Shown here: in pieces, positions 25,164 to 33,862 of the stretch | How positions within the stretch are numbered: position 1 is the stretch's first letter | Layout of the letters: each line of letters starts with the position of its first letter | Assembly (NCBI GenBank): GCA_023391815.1 | Contig: JAEWAF010000045.1 | Location: 68,452-132,451, forward strand | Length of the DNA stretch: 64,000 bases | Reading direction: 5' to 3' | Origin: Pseudomonadota bacterium | GTDB lineage: Bacteria > Pseudomonadota > Gammaproteobacteria > Steroidobacterales > Steroidobacteraceae | Program-made: the position numbers and the translations under genes | Notes under the pieces: model-generated | The model's database searches: none | The model's input: the letters and a program-made list of their open reading frames with translations, nothing else | What the model was told of the DNA's origin: nothing

Positions 25164-26627
25164 ATGAGCAGGCAAATAATCAGAACCGCGGCTCGAGTGA
25201 CGCTGACGGCGGCGATTGCCGCCGTCCTCGGCGGCTGCTTCGTCTCGAAAGTGGATCCGCAGAAGCCGGAGCTGCCGCTGCCGGACGCTCTGCCTCAGCA
25301 GACCATGCAGACCTCGCCGCTGCCGAATCCGTGGTGGACGTTGTTTGGCGATGCCAAGCTCAATGAGCTGATCGTCGAGGCCCTGCAACACAACCCGGAT
25401 GCGCAGATCGCGGCGGCCCGCGTGCAGGAGGCGCGTTCGTTTCTGCGGATCAGCAATGCGGATCGGTTGCCGACCGTGAATCTCGAGGGCAATGCCACTC
25501 GTACCAAACAAAGCGAGTTGAGCCTGGCGCAGCAAGGCCTGGAGAACGTGCCGGGTTTCCAGACGACTCAGACCGCCTACACGGTGCAAGGGACAGTGGC
25601 CTATGAACTGGACCTGTGGGGCAAGTATCAGCGCGCTTCGGAATCGGCGCGTGCGCAGCTGTTGAACTCCGAGTATGGCCGCGAGGCGACCAAGCTCAGT
25701 CTCACCGGCGAAGTCGCCCGCACTTATTACTCGTTGATCGCTGCCGCCGAACAGTTGGCCCGCGGACGTGATACGTTGAAGTCGCGTGAGGAAGCGGCGG
25801 ACCTCGAGAAGCTGCGTTGGGAATCGGGCGAAAGCGATGAATTCACGTTCAAGCGCGCTGTAGCGGATGCCGCGGCGACTCGCGTGTCGACGCGTCAGCT
25901 CGAATTGCAGGTCGTGCAGTTCACGAACGCGCTCGGCGTGCTGTTGGGACACTCGCCGAAAGCACTGGTCGACGAAGCGATCAGCGTGCAGGGAATCGAC
26001 TTGCCGGCGGCGGTGCAGTTGCCGGCGTCGCTGCCATCCTCCGTGTTGTCACAACGTCCTGACATCGGCGCGGCCGAAGCGGCGCTCAATGCGTCGGCGG
26101 CGGACATTGGCGTCGCTCGGGCTCAGTTGTTCCCGAGCATCAGCATCACTGGCGCGTATGGGTCGGCAAGCCCCGAGCTGGACAGCTTGTTCACCGGCCC
26201 GGCGAAAATCTGGTCGGCGACCGGCGGCATCCTGCAGCCCATCTTCCAGGGTGGCCGATTGCGCGCGAATGTTTCTCGTGCGGAAGCGGTGAGAGAGCAG
26301 CGCAAGTCGGAATATGCACGCACCGTGCAGCAGGCGTTCCGCGAAGTGCTGGACTCGCTGCAGGGACAAGCGCTCATTCTGGGCGTGCGTGAAGCGAACG
26401 ATCAGCAGGTCGCGGCCCTGAGCCGGGCGACCGAGCTGGCCGAGCTGCGTTACGCGCAGGGCGATCTTTCCTATCTGGAGCTGCTCGACGTGCGCCGCGG
26501 GTTGTATCAGGCGCAGATCGACCTCGTCGCGGCTCAGCGCGACGCGTTGCTCAACACGGTCGACTTGGCGCTCGCCGTCGGCGGCGGGCTGGGCGATCAG
26601 GCCGAGCCACTGACAGCACGGAGGTAA
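25164..26627 (+). CDS. Outer-membrane efflux channel lipoprotein (OprM/NodT type)
   Basis: A 487-residue outer-membrane factor. The signal peptide ends at lipobox VLGGC (Cys about 24), so it is acylated. PNPWWTLFGDAKLNELI starts the mature fold, and the two internally homologous halves each carry an outer_membrane_efflux repeat (PDAQIAAARVQEARSFLR and RPDIGAAEAALNASAADIG). The start at 25164 is 10 bp after the pump stop and is the only one giving a proper signal peptide. It completes a full TetR-adaptor-pump-channel set and may also serve the two nearby MacAB-type systems, which lack their own channel. Confidence 0.93.
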   Translation: MSRQIIRTAARVTLTAAIAAVLGGCFVSKVDPQKPELPLPDALPQQTMQTSPLPNPWWTLFGDAKLNELIVEALQHNPDAQIAAARVQEARSFLRISNADRLPTVNLEGNATRTKQSELSLAQQGLENVPGFQTTQTAYTVQGTVAYELDLWGKYQRASESARAQLLNSEYGREATKLSLTGEVARTYYSLIAAAEQLARGRDTLKSREEAADLEKLRWESGESDEFTFKRAVADAAATRVSTRQLELQVVQFTNALGVLLGHSPKALVDEAISVQGIDLPAAVQLPASLPSSVLSQRPDIGAAEAALNASAADIGVARAQLFPSISITGAYGSASPELDSLFTGPAKIWSATGGILQPIFQGGRLRANVSRAEAVREQRKSEYARTVQQAFREVLDSLQGQALILGVREANDQQVAALSRATELAELRYAQGDLSYLELLDVRRGLYQAQIDLVAAQRDALLNTVDLALAVGGGLGDQAEPLTARR

Positions 26628-26651
26628 GGGTAGGAGTGCCTCCGGCGCGTG

Positions 26652-29093
26652 CTAACGGTTGCCGAGAAAGCTTCGCTGTGACAGTGTGGTGGGAATAACC
26701 GTCACATTGCTCGCAGCGTTGCGCTCCTCGGCGGAGACATCCCTCGTCTTCGCCGGACGTGACCACTCCGAGTGCTTCAACCACTCTTCCAGCTCTTTCG
26801 CCGGTAGCGGCCGGCTCATGAAATAGCCCTGCGCCTGATCGCATCCGTACAGGCGCAGGGTGCGCAGATCCGCTTCGTCCTCCACACCTTCCGCGATCAC
26901 TTTCAGCCCCAGGCTGTGACCGAGCTCGATGGTCGAGCGCACGATGGTCGCGGTCGTCGAATCGCTCATCTGCTTGACGAAGGAACGATCGATCTTCAGC
27001 TCATCGACCGGCAGTCGCGCGACGTAGCTCAGCGACGAATAGCCCGTGCCGTAATCGTCGATGGACAGCGCGATGCCCAGCTCATGCAACCGTTCCAGCA
27101 CGCGCTGCGCGTGCGCCGGATCTTCCATGAAGCCGCTCTCGGTGATCTCGAGGCATAACAGCGAGGCGGGGGTGCCGTAACGATCGAGCAACTGGACGAT
27201 CAGCTCCGGCAGCTCGCGATTCAACAGGTCGCGCGCCGAGATATTCACCGACACTTGCAGCGGCATGCCGTTCGAGCGCCACTGTCCGCACTGACGAATC
27301 GCCTGCTCGAGCACCCACCGCGTCAGCACCTTGATGTAGCCGGTGTGTTCGGCAAACGGAATGAATTCGGCCGGCGAGACGAAGCCGCGGCGCGGATGTT
27401 CCCAGCGTAGTAATGCTTCCACGCCTTCGACCACGCCCGAGGTGAGTCCGACCTTCGGCTGGTAATACACGCGCAGCTGATGACCCTCGACCGCCTCGCG
27501 AATCTCACTGAGCAGCGACAGATGTTCCTGCTGGTGCGTGTCGTAGCTCGCGTCGTACACCGCATAGCCACCCTTGTTCCGCTTGGCCACATACATTGCG
27601 ATGTCGGCGTTACGCAGCAGCTTGCCGGTGTTCTCGCCGTGCTCGGGAAAATGAGCGATACCGATGCTGCTGCCGACATCGAGCGGCTGATCTTCGTATC
27701 GGATCGGATGCTCGAGCGCTTCCAGAATTTTCAGTGCCACCTTGGTGACGTAACGATCGTCGACGTTTTCGAGCAGGATCGCGAACTCGTCGCCGCCAAG
27801 GCGAGCGATGGTGTCCGCCTGTCGCAGTAACGCGGTCAAGCGGTTGGCAACTTCACGCAGCACATGGTCGCCAACGTCGTGACCCAGCGTGTCGTTGACA
27901 TACTTGAACCGATCCAGGTCCATCATCAGCACGCTCAGCGTCCGGCCGGTGCGGTGAGCGTTCAGGATGGCGTGCTCGAGCCGGTCGTGAAACAGCGCGC
28001 GATTCGGCAGGTCGGTGAGCGTGTCGCGATAGGCGAGGCGCAGGATTTCCCGCTCGCGCTCGGCGATGCCTTCGCGCATGTGATTCAGACTGCAGGCAAG
28101 CGCGCCGATCTCGTCGGAGCGGGTCACGCTGACCGGGTTGGAATAGTCGCCGTCCTGAATGCGCGCCGCTGCCTTGGTCAGCTGAGTGATCGGCCGGGTG
28201 ATGTTCATGGCGATGGCCACCGCACCGCCGATGGATAGCAGCATGCTGACGATGCCGAGTGCGGCCAATGTCTGCTGCAAGCGATTGAAGGCTGCGACGG
28301 CGGTGGCCACCGAGCGCTGGAGCACGGCGACGAGCGCGCGATCGCCGTGGCGATCGAATGTGATGACTCGCAATTGCTGTTCGTCATCGCCTTCGCCGAT
28401 GGAATGCACGAGGGCAGCCGCCGGCAGGGCAGGCAATCGAGCGGCCAGGTCGACCGCCGCCGATCCCAGGGTGGAGGCCAGCACGCTCCATTGACGATCG
28501 GCGTCGTGTCGTTCCAGGAAGGACACCTGCAGCGAGGTGAGCTGCTGGAGCTCGGACACGACGTTGTCGTCGATCACGAAACCCACCGCGATCCAGGCGG
28601 TCGGCGTCGGCGCCAGCACGGGCACGACGACGAGCTGATAAGCGCGGCCGTCGATCACCTCGATCGACGAAGCGCCGCCTTCGCGGGCGGCCCGATCGAT
28701 CAGCTGCGGAAACTCGAACACCCGACCGCGCGCGTTGCTCGCGATGGTGTCGGCGACGACGCGACGCTCGAGCGACACCAGCAGGGTCATGTCGGCCTTG
28801 ATGCGGCCGCCGTGATTGGTCAGCGCCGAGACGACGGTGTCCTGATCGTCGCTGGCGATGGCCTCTCGTAACGCGTAGTCCGCCGCCATGACGCGAGCCG
28901 CCTGCGAAAGTCGCTCGCGGTTCTGTTCCAGCAGCCGGGCGAACACGCGCTCACCGACCTCCAGCTCGGCGACGATTTTCTCGCGCGCGTTGGTCGAATT
29001 CGCGGAGCTCACGACCACATACGCAACGAACTGCACCACCGCCAGCAACGCGACGACGAACACGATGATTCGGGTGCGTAGTCGGCGGATCAT
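26652..29093 (-). CDS. Membrane GGDEF-EAL cyclic-di-GMP enzyme with HAMP
   Basis: An 813-residue protein. Helix 1 is about 8-30, a periplasmic sensor region about 31-275, helix 2 about 276-298 and HAMP about 299-350. The GGDEF domain has an intact GGDEF (433-437) and an RxxD inhibitory site (Arg424-Asp427) at the right distance, so it can be a product-inhibited diguanylate cyclase. The EAL domain begins near 530 with Glu559-Ala-Leu; DDYGTGYSSL and KIDRSF motifs are intact, so phosphodiesterase activity is also possible. The start at 29093 (MIRRL) puts helix 1 at the N-terminus; the longer frame upstream is not protein-like. It is convergent with the channel gene. Confidence 0.93.
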   Translation of the reverse strand: MIRRLRTRIIVFVVALLAVVQFVAYVVVSSANSTNAREKIVAELEVGERVFARLLEQNRERLSQAARVMAADYALREAIASDDQDTVVSALTNHGGRIKADMTLLVSLERRVVADTIASNARGRVFEFPQLIDRAAREGGASSIEVIDGRAYQLVVVPVLAPTPTAWIAVGFVIDDNVVSELQQLTSLQVSFLERHDADRQWSVLASTLGSAAVDLAARLPALPAAALVHSIGEGDDEQQLRVITFDRHGDRALVAVLQRSVATAVAAFNRLQQTLAALGIVSMLLSIGGAVAIAMNITRPITQLTKAAARIQDGDYSNPVSVTRSDEIGALACSLNHMREGIAEREREILRLAYRDTLTDLPNRALFHDRLEHAILNAHRTGRTLSVLMMDLDRFKYVNDTLGHDVGDHVLREVANRLTALLRQADTIARLGGDEFAILLENVDDRYVTKVALKILEALEHPIRYEDQPLDVGSSIGIAHFPEHGENTGKLLRNADIAMYVAKRNKGGYAVYDASYDTHQQEHLSLLSEIREAVEGHQLRVYYQPKVGLTSGVVEGVEALLRWEHPRRGFVSPAEFIPFAEHTGYIKVLTRWVLEQAIRQCGQWRSNGMPLQVSVNISARDLLNRELPELIVQLLDRYGTPASLLCLEITESGFMEDPAHAQRVLERLHELGIALSIDDYGTGYSSLSYVARLPVDELKIDRSFVKQMSDSTTATIVRSTIELGHSLGLKVIAEGVEDEADLRTLRLYGCDQAQGYFMSRPLPAKELEEWLKHSEWSRPAKTRDVSAEERNAASNVTVIPTTLSQRSFLGNR

Positions 29094-29527
29094 GGCAATG
29101 GAACGCAGGCGGCGCAGGGCCGGGAACTGAACATGGCGGCAGCCTACGCAGTGCCGAATTCGACAAATGTTAACTCCCTCACAGCCGGGGCCGCCGCGTA
29201 TCGGCACGGAACGGCTTTGTGATGGGGCTCGCGTCCCGGCGAGCGCGCCTGTGTTTGGAAACTGCGACGGAGGTCGCAACTTCCGACTGGATGCTGCGCG
29301 TGGAAAAACATTCTTCGGCGCGTCCGCTTCGTTGCAAAAAGTACAAGAGAAACATTCCAAAACCGGTTGCAAACGAAGCATCCGCGCGTGACCGATCGAC
29401 GGCACGCGAACTGCATAGGTGGCCCAGGGTTTTTTCTGACGTTGCCCAGGACCTTTCCGAAAGTCAGAAGCGTTGTCTGCATCGCGCACAAGCAATAGCG
29501 CGAGAAACATGCGAGGGGAAACATCGA
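29094..29527. other. Divergent intergenic region before serine hydrolase
   Basis: A 434-bp gap with no convincing gene. The open frames that cross it are low-complexity and continue out of the neighbouring genes. A GG-N10-GC element (annotated separately) and a purine-rich AGGGGA ribosome-binding site near 29513 are the only signals I see. It must hold promoters for both flanking genes. Confidence 0.45.
29400..29416 (+). promoter_or_regulatory. Possible sigma-54 promoter (GG-N10-GC)
   Basis: CGGCACG (29400-29406) followed 4 bp later by CTGCA gives the invariant GG/GC spacing of a -24/-12 promoter: GG at 29401-29402 and GC at 29413-29414. Two of the semi-conserved T positions are C. It lies about 115 bp before the serine hydrolase ATG. 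This is a by-eye match of a kind that can occur by chance in GC-rich DNA. Confidence 0.25.
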
Positions 29528-31126
29528 ATGCGCGTCACATCGCGAGAGTCAGAGCTCTCTCGTTCCGAATTGATTCGGCGTTGTCGCCAGGTGGCGATTG
29601 GCGTTTCATTGGCATTGTCCATTGCCGCGTGCGGCGGCGGAGGCGGCGGCGGTGGTGGGGGCGACCAGCCCAGCGCGCCCGTTCAGCCACCACCGGCGCA
29701 GAACCAGGCGCCGAACGTGCAGGCCGGCGCCGATCAAACCATCGAGCTGCCGACCGCAACCGCGCAGCTGAGCGGTTCGGCGACCGATGACTCCTCAACG
29801 TCGACCCTGACTTATTCGTGGACCGCCACCAGCGGCCCGAGCGGCGTGACGTTCGGCACCGCGAATGCGGCGTCCACCAGCGTGACGTTTCCTTCCGCCG
29901 GGACGTATGTGCTCACGTTGTCGGTCAGCGATGGCAGTGCCACCGGCACGGACACGGTGAGCGTCACCGTGAACCCCGCGGTGTATCCCGCGTCCGATAC
30001 GGCGAATAGCGACCAGGACTATCACGGCTGGACGAAAGTCACAGCTGCCGATGTCGGCATGAATCAGGCGTTCCTCGACCAAGCCGCGACCTACGCTCAG
30101 ACCGCCGGCACGGCGATTCCCGGCAGCGCCGGCATGATCGTGCGCAAGGGCAGGCTGGTGCACTACTGGGGCCCGATCGATCAGCGCTTCGATATGAAGT
30201 CGACGACCAAGTCGATGGGCGGCATCGCGCTCGGTATCGCGCTGGACAACGGCAGCCTGGCGCTCACCGATACGGCACAAGCGCACTATGGTGCGTTCGG
30301 AGCCAAGCCCGTTTCGAACATCGACACCGGCTGGCTGGATGACATCACGATTCAACAGTTGGCCACTCACACCGCCGGCTTCACCAAATATGCCGGCTGG
30401 GGCATCTCGGAGAGCGACACCACCACCAGCACCTTGCAGTATCAGCCAGGCACGACCTGGTCTTACTCCGACAGCGGCTTGAACTGGCTGGCTGAGGTGC
30501 TGACGACGGTGTTCAACGAGGACCTTGCGACGGTGCTCGGAGCACGAGTGTGGAGCACCCTGGGCCTGAACAGCACGTTCGGGACCGCGACGACGATCTC
30601 CGACGTTCATTGGCGTAACAACGCCAACCGCGACCAGGCCGGCATGACGATTCATAACCGCGAGCTCGCGTCCGGTATCTTCGCCAATGCCAACGCCATG
30701 GCGCGCGTCGGTCTACTGTTCCTGCGCAAAGGCGTGTGGGCCAACGATCAGCGCATCCTGTCGGAGTCGTTCGTGAAGACGGTCAGCACGCCGGTGGCCG
30801 CGAACGCTCGGCTCACCAATCCCCGTCCATCGGAGTTTCCGGGCGCGACCGAAAACTACGGTGTTCTTTGGTGGACCAATGCGAACGGCCAGCTGCCAAA
30901 CGTTCCGCGTGATGCCTTCTGGGCCTGGGGCCTCGGCGACAGCTTGATCGTCGTCATCCCGAGCCTGGATCTGGTCGTGGTTCGTGCCGGCGCTCAATAC
31001 GAGGGCGCGGCACGCGATGCTGCGGCGACGCCCGGACAGCGCGTTTGGCACGATACGGAGTGGAACGGCGACTACGCCGTGCTGGCCCCGTTCCTCGATC
31101 CGATCGTTCAGTCGGTCACTCAGTAA
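29528..31126 (+). CDS. PKD-domain serine hydrolase lipoprotein (beta-lactamase family)
   Basis: A 532-residue lipoprotein. The signal peptide ends in SIAAC (Cys35), directly followed by ten glycines (36-45) and a Pro/Gln linker. A PKD-like Ig domain covers about 62-150. The rest is a class-C beta-lactamase/esterase-fold domain with S-T-T-K (Ser225-Lys228) as the nucleophile/base motif and YSDSG as the second (YxN-like) motif. It is probably an outer-membrane or periplasm-facing esterase or D-aminopeptidase-like enzyme; substrate unknown. The start at 29528 follows AGGGGA. A longer upstream frame would not yield a signal peptide at the N-terminus. Confidence 0.85.
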   Translation: MRVTSRESELSRSELIRRCRQVAIGVSLALSIAACGGGGGGGGGGDQPSAPVQPPPAQNQAPNVQAGADQTIELPTATAQLSGSATDDSSTSTLTYSWTATSGPSGVTFGTANAASTSVTFPSAGTYVLTLSVSDGSATGTDTVSVTVNPAVYPASDTANSDQDYHGWTKVTAADVGMNQAFLDQAATYAQTAGTAIPGSAGMIVRKGRLVHYWGPIDQRFDMKSTTKSMGGIALGIALDNGSLALTDTAQAHYGAFGAKPVSNIDTGWLDDITIQQLATHTAGFTKYAGWGISESDTTTSTLQYQPGTTWSYSDSGLNWLAEVLTTVFNEDLATVLGARVWSTLGLNSTFGTATTISDVHWRNNANRDQAGMTIHNRELASGIFANANAMARVGLLFLRKGVWANDQRILSESFVKTVSTPVAANARLTNPRPSEFPGATENYGVLWWTNANGQLPNVPRDAFWAWGLGDSLIVVIPSLDLVVVRAGAQYEGAARDAAATPGQRVWHDTEWNGDYAVLAPFLDPIVQSVTQ

Positions 31127-31234
31127 CAGTCGCGCAGGGTGAGTTGAAGGTGCGCGTCCGAATGTTCTTCGGCGCGCGCCTTCGACGTCTCGATATCCCA
31201 AAACAGGGTTAACTCGGCCCTCTGACCCGATCTT

Positions 31235-31248
31235 CCTCCTGCAGGAGG
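31235..31248 (+). promoter_or_regulatory. Ribosome-binding site inside a perfect palindrome
   Basis: CCTCC (31235-31239), TGCA, GGAGG (31244-31248) is a perfect 14-bp palindrome ending 5 bp before the ATG of the next gene. In mRNA the strong Shine-Dalgarno GGAGG can pair with its own complement in a short hairpin. This could limit translation until the helix opens; it is short and regulation is not proven. Confidence 0.4.
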
Positions 31249-31253
31249 CGACG

Positions 31254-31628
31254 ATGGCCGATGATTCCATGTTTCCGCCGGACGCCGATCCGGACGCGCA
31301 AGCCACCGATGAGGGCGAGCAACTCGCGACGCCCACGCAATGGGCGGCGATGACGTTCGAACCCGTGGTGATCGATGAGAGTAAGTTCGGCACGAGCTGG
31401 GAGCAGGAGCGGGGCGCCATGGCGCGCGCGGCGATCGCGCTTCTGCGTCTCGACGATCGGGAGCTCACTCGTCGATTCACGGAGCACGAAGAGCCCTTGC
31501 TCGAAGCGATGGACGTCTACACCGGTTTCAAGGAGGAGCTGGAGTATCTCAAGACGCACATGGAAGCGCTCGAAATGGCAGCCATGCGCATGCTGTGCGT
31601 CGCTTCGCGCATAACACTTCGCTTATAA
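31254..31628 (+). CDS. Small cytoplasmic protein of unknown function
   Basis: I do not recognise this 124-residue protein. The first 35 residues are acidic and probably disordered. The rest is predicted helical with regular hydrophobic spacing (about 55-120: AMARAAIALLRL, LLEAMDVYTGF, EELEYLKTHMEALEMAAMRML), which suggests a helical bundle or coiled coil. No signal peptide or membrane helix. The GGAGG ribosome-binding site sits in a palindrome. It ends 6 bp before the convergent gene at 31635. Confidence 0.7.
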   Translation: MADDSMFPPDADPDAQATDEGEQLATPTQWAAMTFEPVVIDESKFGTSWEQERGAMARAAIALLRLDDRELTRRFTEHEEPLLEAMDVYTGFKEELEYLKTHMEALEMAAMRMLCVASRITLRL

Positions 31629-31634
31629 AGGCAG

Positions 31635-32717
31635 TCACACGGGCCGACGACGTCGATGCACCGATATCCCGATCAGCAGCGCGGATATCGCCAGCAACCC
31701 GCCGACCGCCCACTGGAAATCGCTTCGCATCAAGAGCGAAGGTTTGGGCGACAGATAGGACTCGCCCGCCAGCACCGATTCGATGATGCCGCGAAGCTCT
31801 TTCGCCGGCAGCGTCTCGCCATTGGCAAGCACCACGATGGCACGTTGCTGCGAGGGATACAGCGTCAGCAGCGCCGAGAATCCATATTGTTTGCTGGCGA
31901 TGCTGGGCAGCCATTCGCTGCCGTGATGTTCGAGATGCCAGCCCGAAGCGATCGCCGTGTCGGCGCGCGCGCCGTCGCGCTGTTGTTTGAACAGTGCATC
32001 GTACGAAGCGGGCGAGAGCAGAGCCGGATCGCGATTCACATGCAAGGCCGCCCATCGCGTCAGGTCGGCGACGCTCGCGCTGAGCCCGACGCTCGACAGT
32101 CTTTTCTCGTCCCAGGGATAACGCGACGCACGCCGCACGAACAGGTGGCCGACGTGAGGCCACGCGACATTCCTGCCAGCGAGTGGGAACTCGAATGTGC
32201 TTCCCATCAATCCCGCGGCGTCCAGCACGCGCGTCCGCATGTAATCCGAAAACTTCTCCTGAGTGACGTTTTCGATCATGCCCGCCAGTGCGTCGAAAGC
32301 CGCATCGTCCCGACTGAGCAGCTGAGCGATGGTGACCGGCGGCTCGGCGATCGAGTCGGTCAGCGCGAGCTGGCGATGCTCGGCGAGCTGCATGATCGCG
32401 GCCGCGGTGAAGGTCCGGGTAATGGACGCGACATGAAACAATGTATGCGCGTTGACAGGCTGATCCGTTCCTTTGTCACGGACCCCGAAGCCGCGCATAT
32501 AAACCGGCTTGCCGTTCTCGACGATGCCTACCGCCAGGCCGGGAATCGAGAACTCCTGCAGGACGCGCTCGCACGCGGCGTCCAGCGCGTAGACACGGTC
32601 GGGTGTGAGTTGGGGCAGCGGATCGGCTACCGGCGAGCCTTCCATAGAGGCCGCGATGCTGGATGTCGCGGCGAGCGCGATCATCGTCAGCAGTGTAGCG
32701 GCCGGGCGGCTCAGCAT
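31635..32717 (-). CDS. Beta-lactamase-fold protein with degenerate active site
   Basis: A 360-residue protein with signal peptide (about 1-23) and a C-terminal membrane helix (about 333-353) followed by Arg-rich residues. The fold is the serine beta-lactamase/esterase family (FHVASITRTFTAAAIMQL block), but the SxxK motif reads Ser98-I-T-Arg101, so the catalytic lysine is Arg. The block between the LLTHTSG-like region and the YxN motif is missing: SRDDAAFDAL runs straight into the helix normally after YxN (MIENVTQEKF). The frame is open throughout, so this looks like a folded pseudoenzyme with an in-frame deletion rather than a frameshifted pseudogene. It may bind rather than cleave peptidoglycan-like ligands. 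Confidence 0.8.
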   Translation of the reverse strand: MLSRPAATLLTMIALAATSSIAASMEGSPVADPLPQLTPDRVYALDAACERVLQEFSIPGLAVGIVENGKPVYMRGFGVRDKGTDQPVNAHTLFHVASITRTFTAAAIMQLAEHRQLALTDSIAEPPVTIAQLLSRDDAAFDALAGMIENVTQEKFSDYMRTRVLDAAGLMGSTFEFPLAGRNVAWPHVGHLFVRRASRYPWDEKRLSSVGLSASVADLTRWAALHVNRDPALLSPASYDALFKQQRDGARADTAIASGWHLEHHGSEWLPSIASKQYGFSALLTLYPSQQRAIVVLANGETLPAKELRGIIESVLAGESYLSPKPSLLMRSDFQWAVGGLLAISALLIGISVHRRRRPV

Positions 32718-32774
32718 TCGTCGCGATCCGTGATTCCGTGGACTTTGGCGATGATATGCCGTGAGTGCCGGACG

Positions 32775-33806
32775 CTACTTGGGTTTCGAATTCGGCGCTA
32801 CCGCCGTCGAGTCCCGACGCACCAGAGTATGTGCGAGTCGTGCCGGTTTCGGCGTCGTGCCGGACAGCACCATCTCCAGCAGTAAATCGGCGGCGCGATA
32901 CGCGAGCTGATACGTCGGTTGGCAGATGGTCGTGAGCGGCGGCCACACCGTGCGGGCGATGGCCGCGTCATCGAAGCCGGCCACGGACAATTGCGACGGA
33001 ACGGCCACGCCCATTTCGTGGGCCGCCATGAGCGCGCCCGCGGCCATGTCGTCGTTGCCCGCGAAAATCGCGGTCGGCCGCTTCGGCAAGGCCAGCAGCT
33101 GACGGGTCATCTCCAGCCCCGAGTCGAACAGAAAGTCGCCTTGCCGGACATACTCGGGAACGTACGGAATCTTGTGATTCTTCAGCGCCGCCTTGTAGCC
33201 GCGCAGGCGCTCGCCGCTGGCGCAATGACCGGGGCGACCGATGATGAAAGCGATACTGCGATGGCCGAGGCCGATCAGATATTCGGTCATCTCGCGCGCG
33301 GCGCCTTCGTCGTCGATGTCGACGTAGGGCGAGCGATGTTTGATTTCGTTCGGCGCGATGCGCACGAACGGCAGCGCCTGGGCGTCGAGCGCAGCCATCA
33401 GCTCGGCGGACTCGCTCAAGGGCGGCGCGACGATCAGGCCGTCCAGGTGGGTCTGGTTGGCGAAGGTCAGGATGTCCTGCATCACCTCTTCGGTGCGGCC
33501 GGCCACTTCATGCAGCAACAGCAGGAACTTGGCCTCGCGACAGCGGGCCAGCGCGCCCCGCTGCACCTCGATGGTGTAGTTGGCGCTGGGATTGTCGTAG
33601 ACCAGTCCCACCAGGTAGGAGCGACGGCTGGCCAGGCTGCGGGCGGACAGGCTGGGGTGATAGTTCAGCCGTTTGACGGCGGCCAGCACCTGGGCGCGGG
33701 TTTCTTCGCGAACGTTGGGTTCGTTGTTGAGCACCCGCGAGACTGTTTTGATCGCGACGCCGGCGGCCTTGGCGACGTCGTTGATGCTTGTTCTGCGCCC
33801 GGACAT
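32775..33806 (-). CDS. LacI-family transcriptional regulator
   Basis: A 343-residue LacI/GalR regulator of standard length. The N-terminal HTH (about 7-27: SINDVAKAAGVAIKTVSRVL) and hinge (RSLASRRSYLVGL) precede a periplasmic-binding-protein-like sugar domain with AGNDDMAAGA and VAGFDD motifs. It probably senses a carbohydrate and represses a catabolic gene. It lies 57 bp upstream of the degenerate beta-lactamase-fold gene and 56 bp downstream of the lipoprotein esterase gene, all on the same strand, so they could share transcripts. No sugar-use genes touch it; the GH2 gene is 27 kb away. Confidence 0.92.
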   Translation of the reverse strand: MSGRRTSINDVAKAAGVAIKTVSRVLNNEPNVREETRAQVLAAVKRLNYHPSLSARSLASRRSYLVGLVYDNPSANYTIEVQRGALARCREAKFLLLLHEVAGRTEEVMQDILTFANQTHLDGLIVAPPLSESAELMAALDAQALPFVRIAPNEIKHRSPYVDIDDEGAAREMTEYLIGLGHRSIAFIIGRPGHCASGERLRGYKAALKNHKIPYVPEYVRQGDFLFDSGLEMTRQLLALPKRPTAIFAGNDDMAAGALMAAHEMGVAVPSQLSVAGFDDAAIARTVWPPLTTICQPTYQLAYRAADLLLEMVLSGTTPKPARLAHTLVRRDSTAVAPNSKPK

Positions 33807-33862
33807 GGGCGCGATGGTAGCTTAGATTTCGCCCCAAATGCGCAGGGCGCTCGGCTCGCCTG

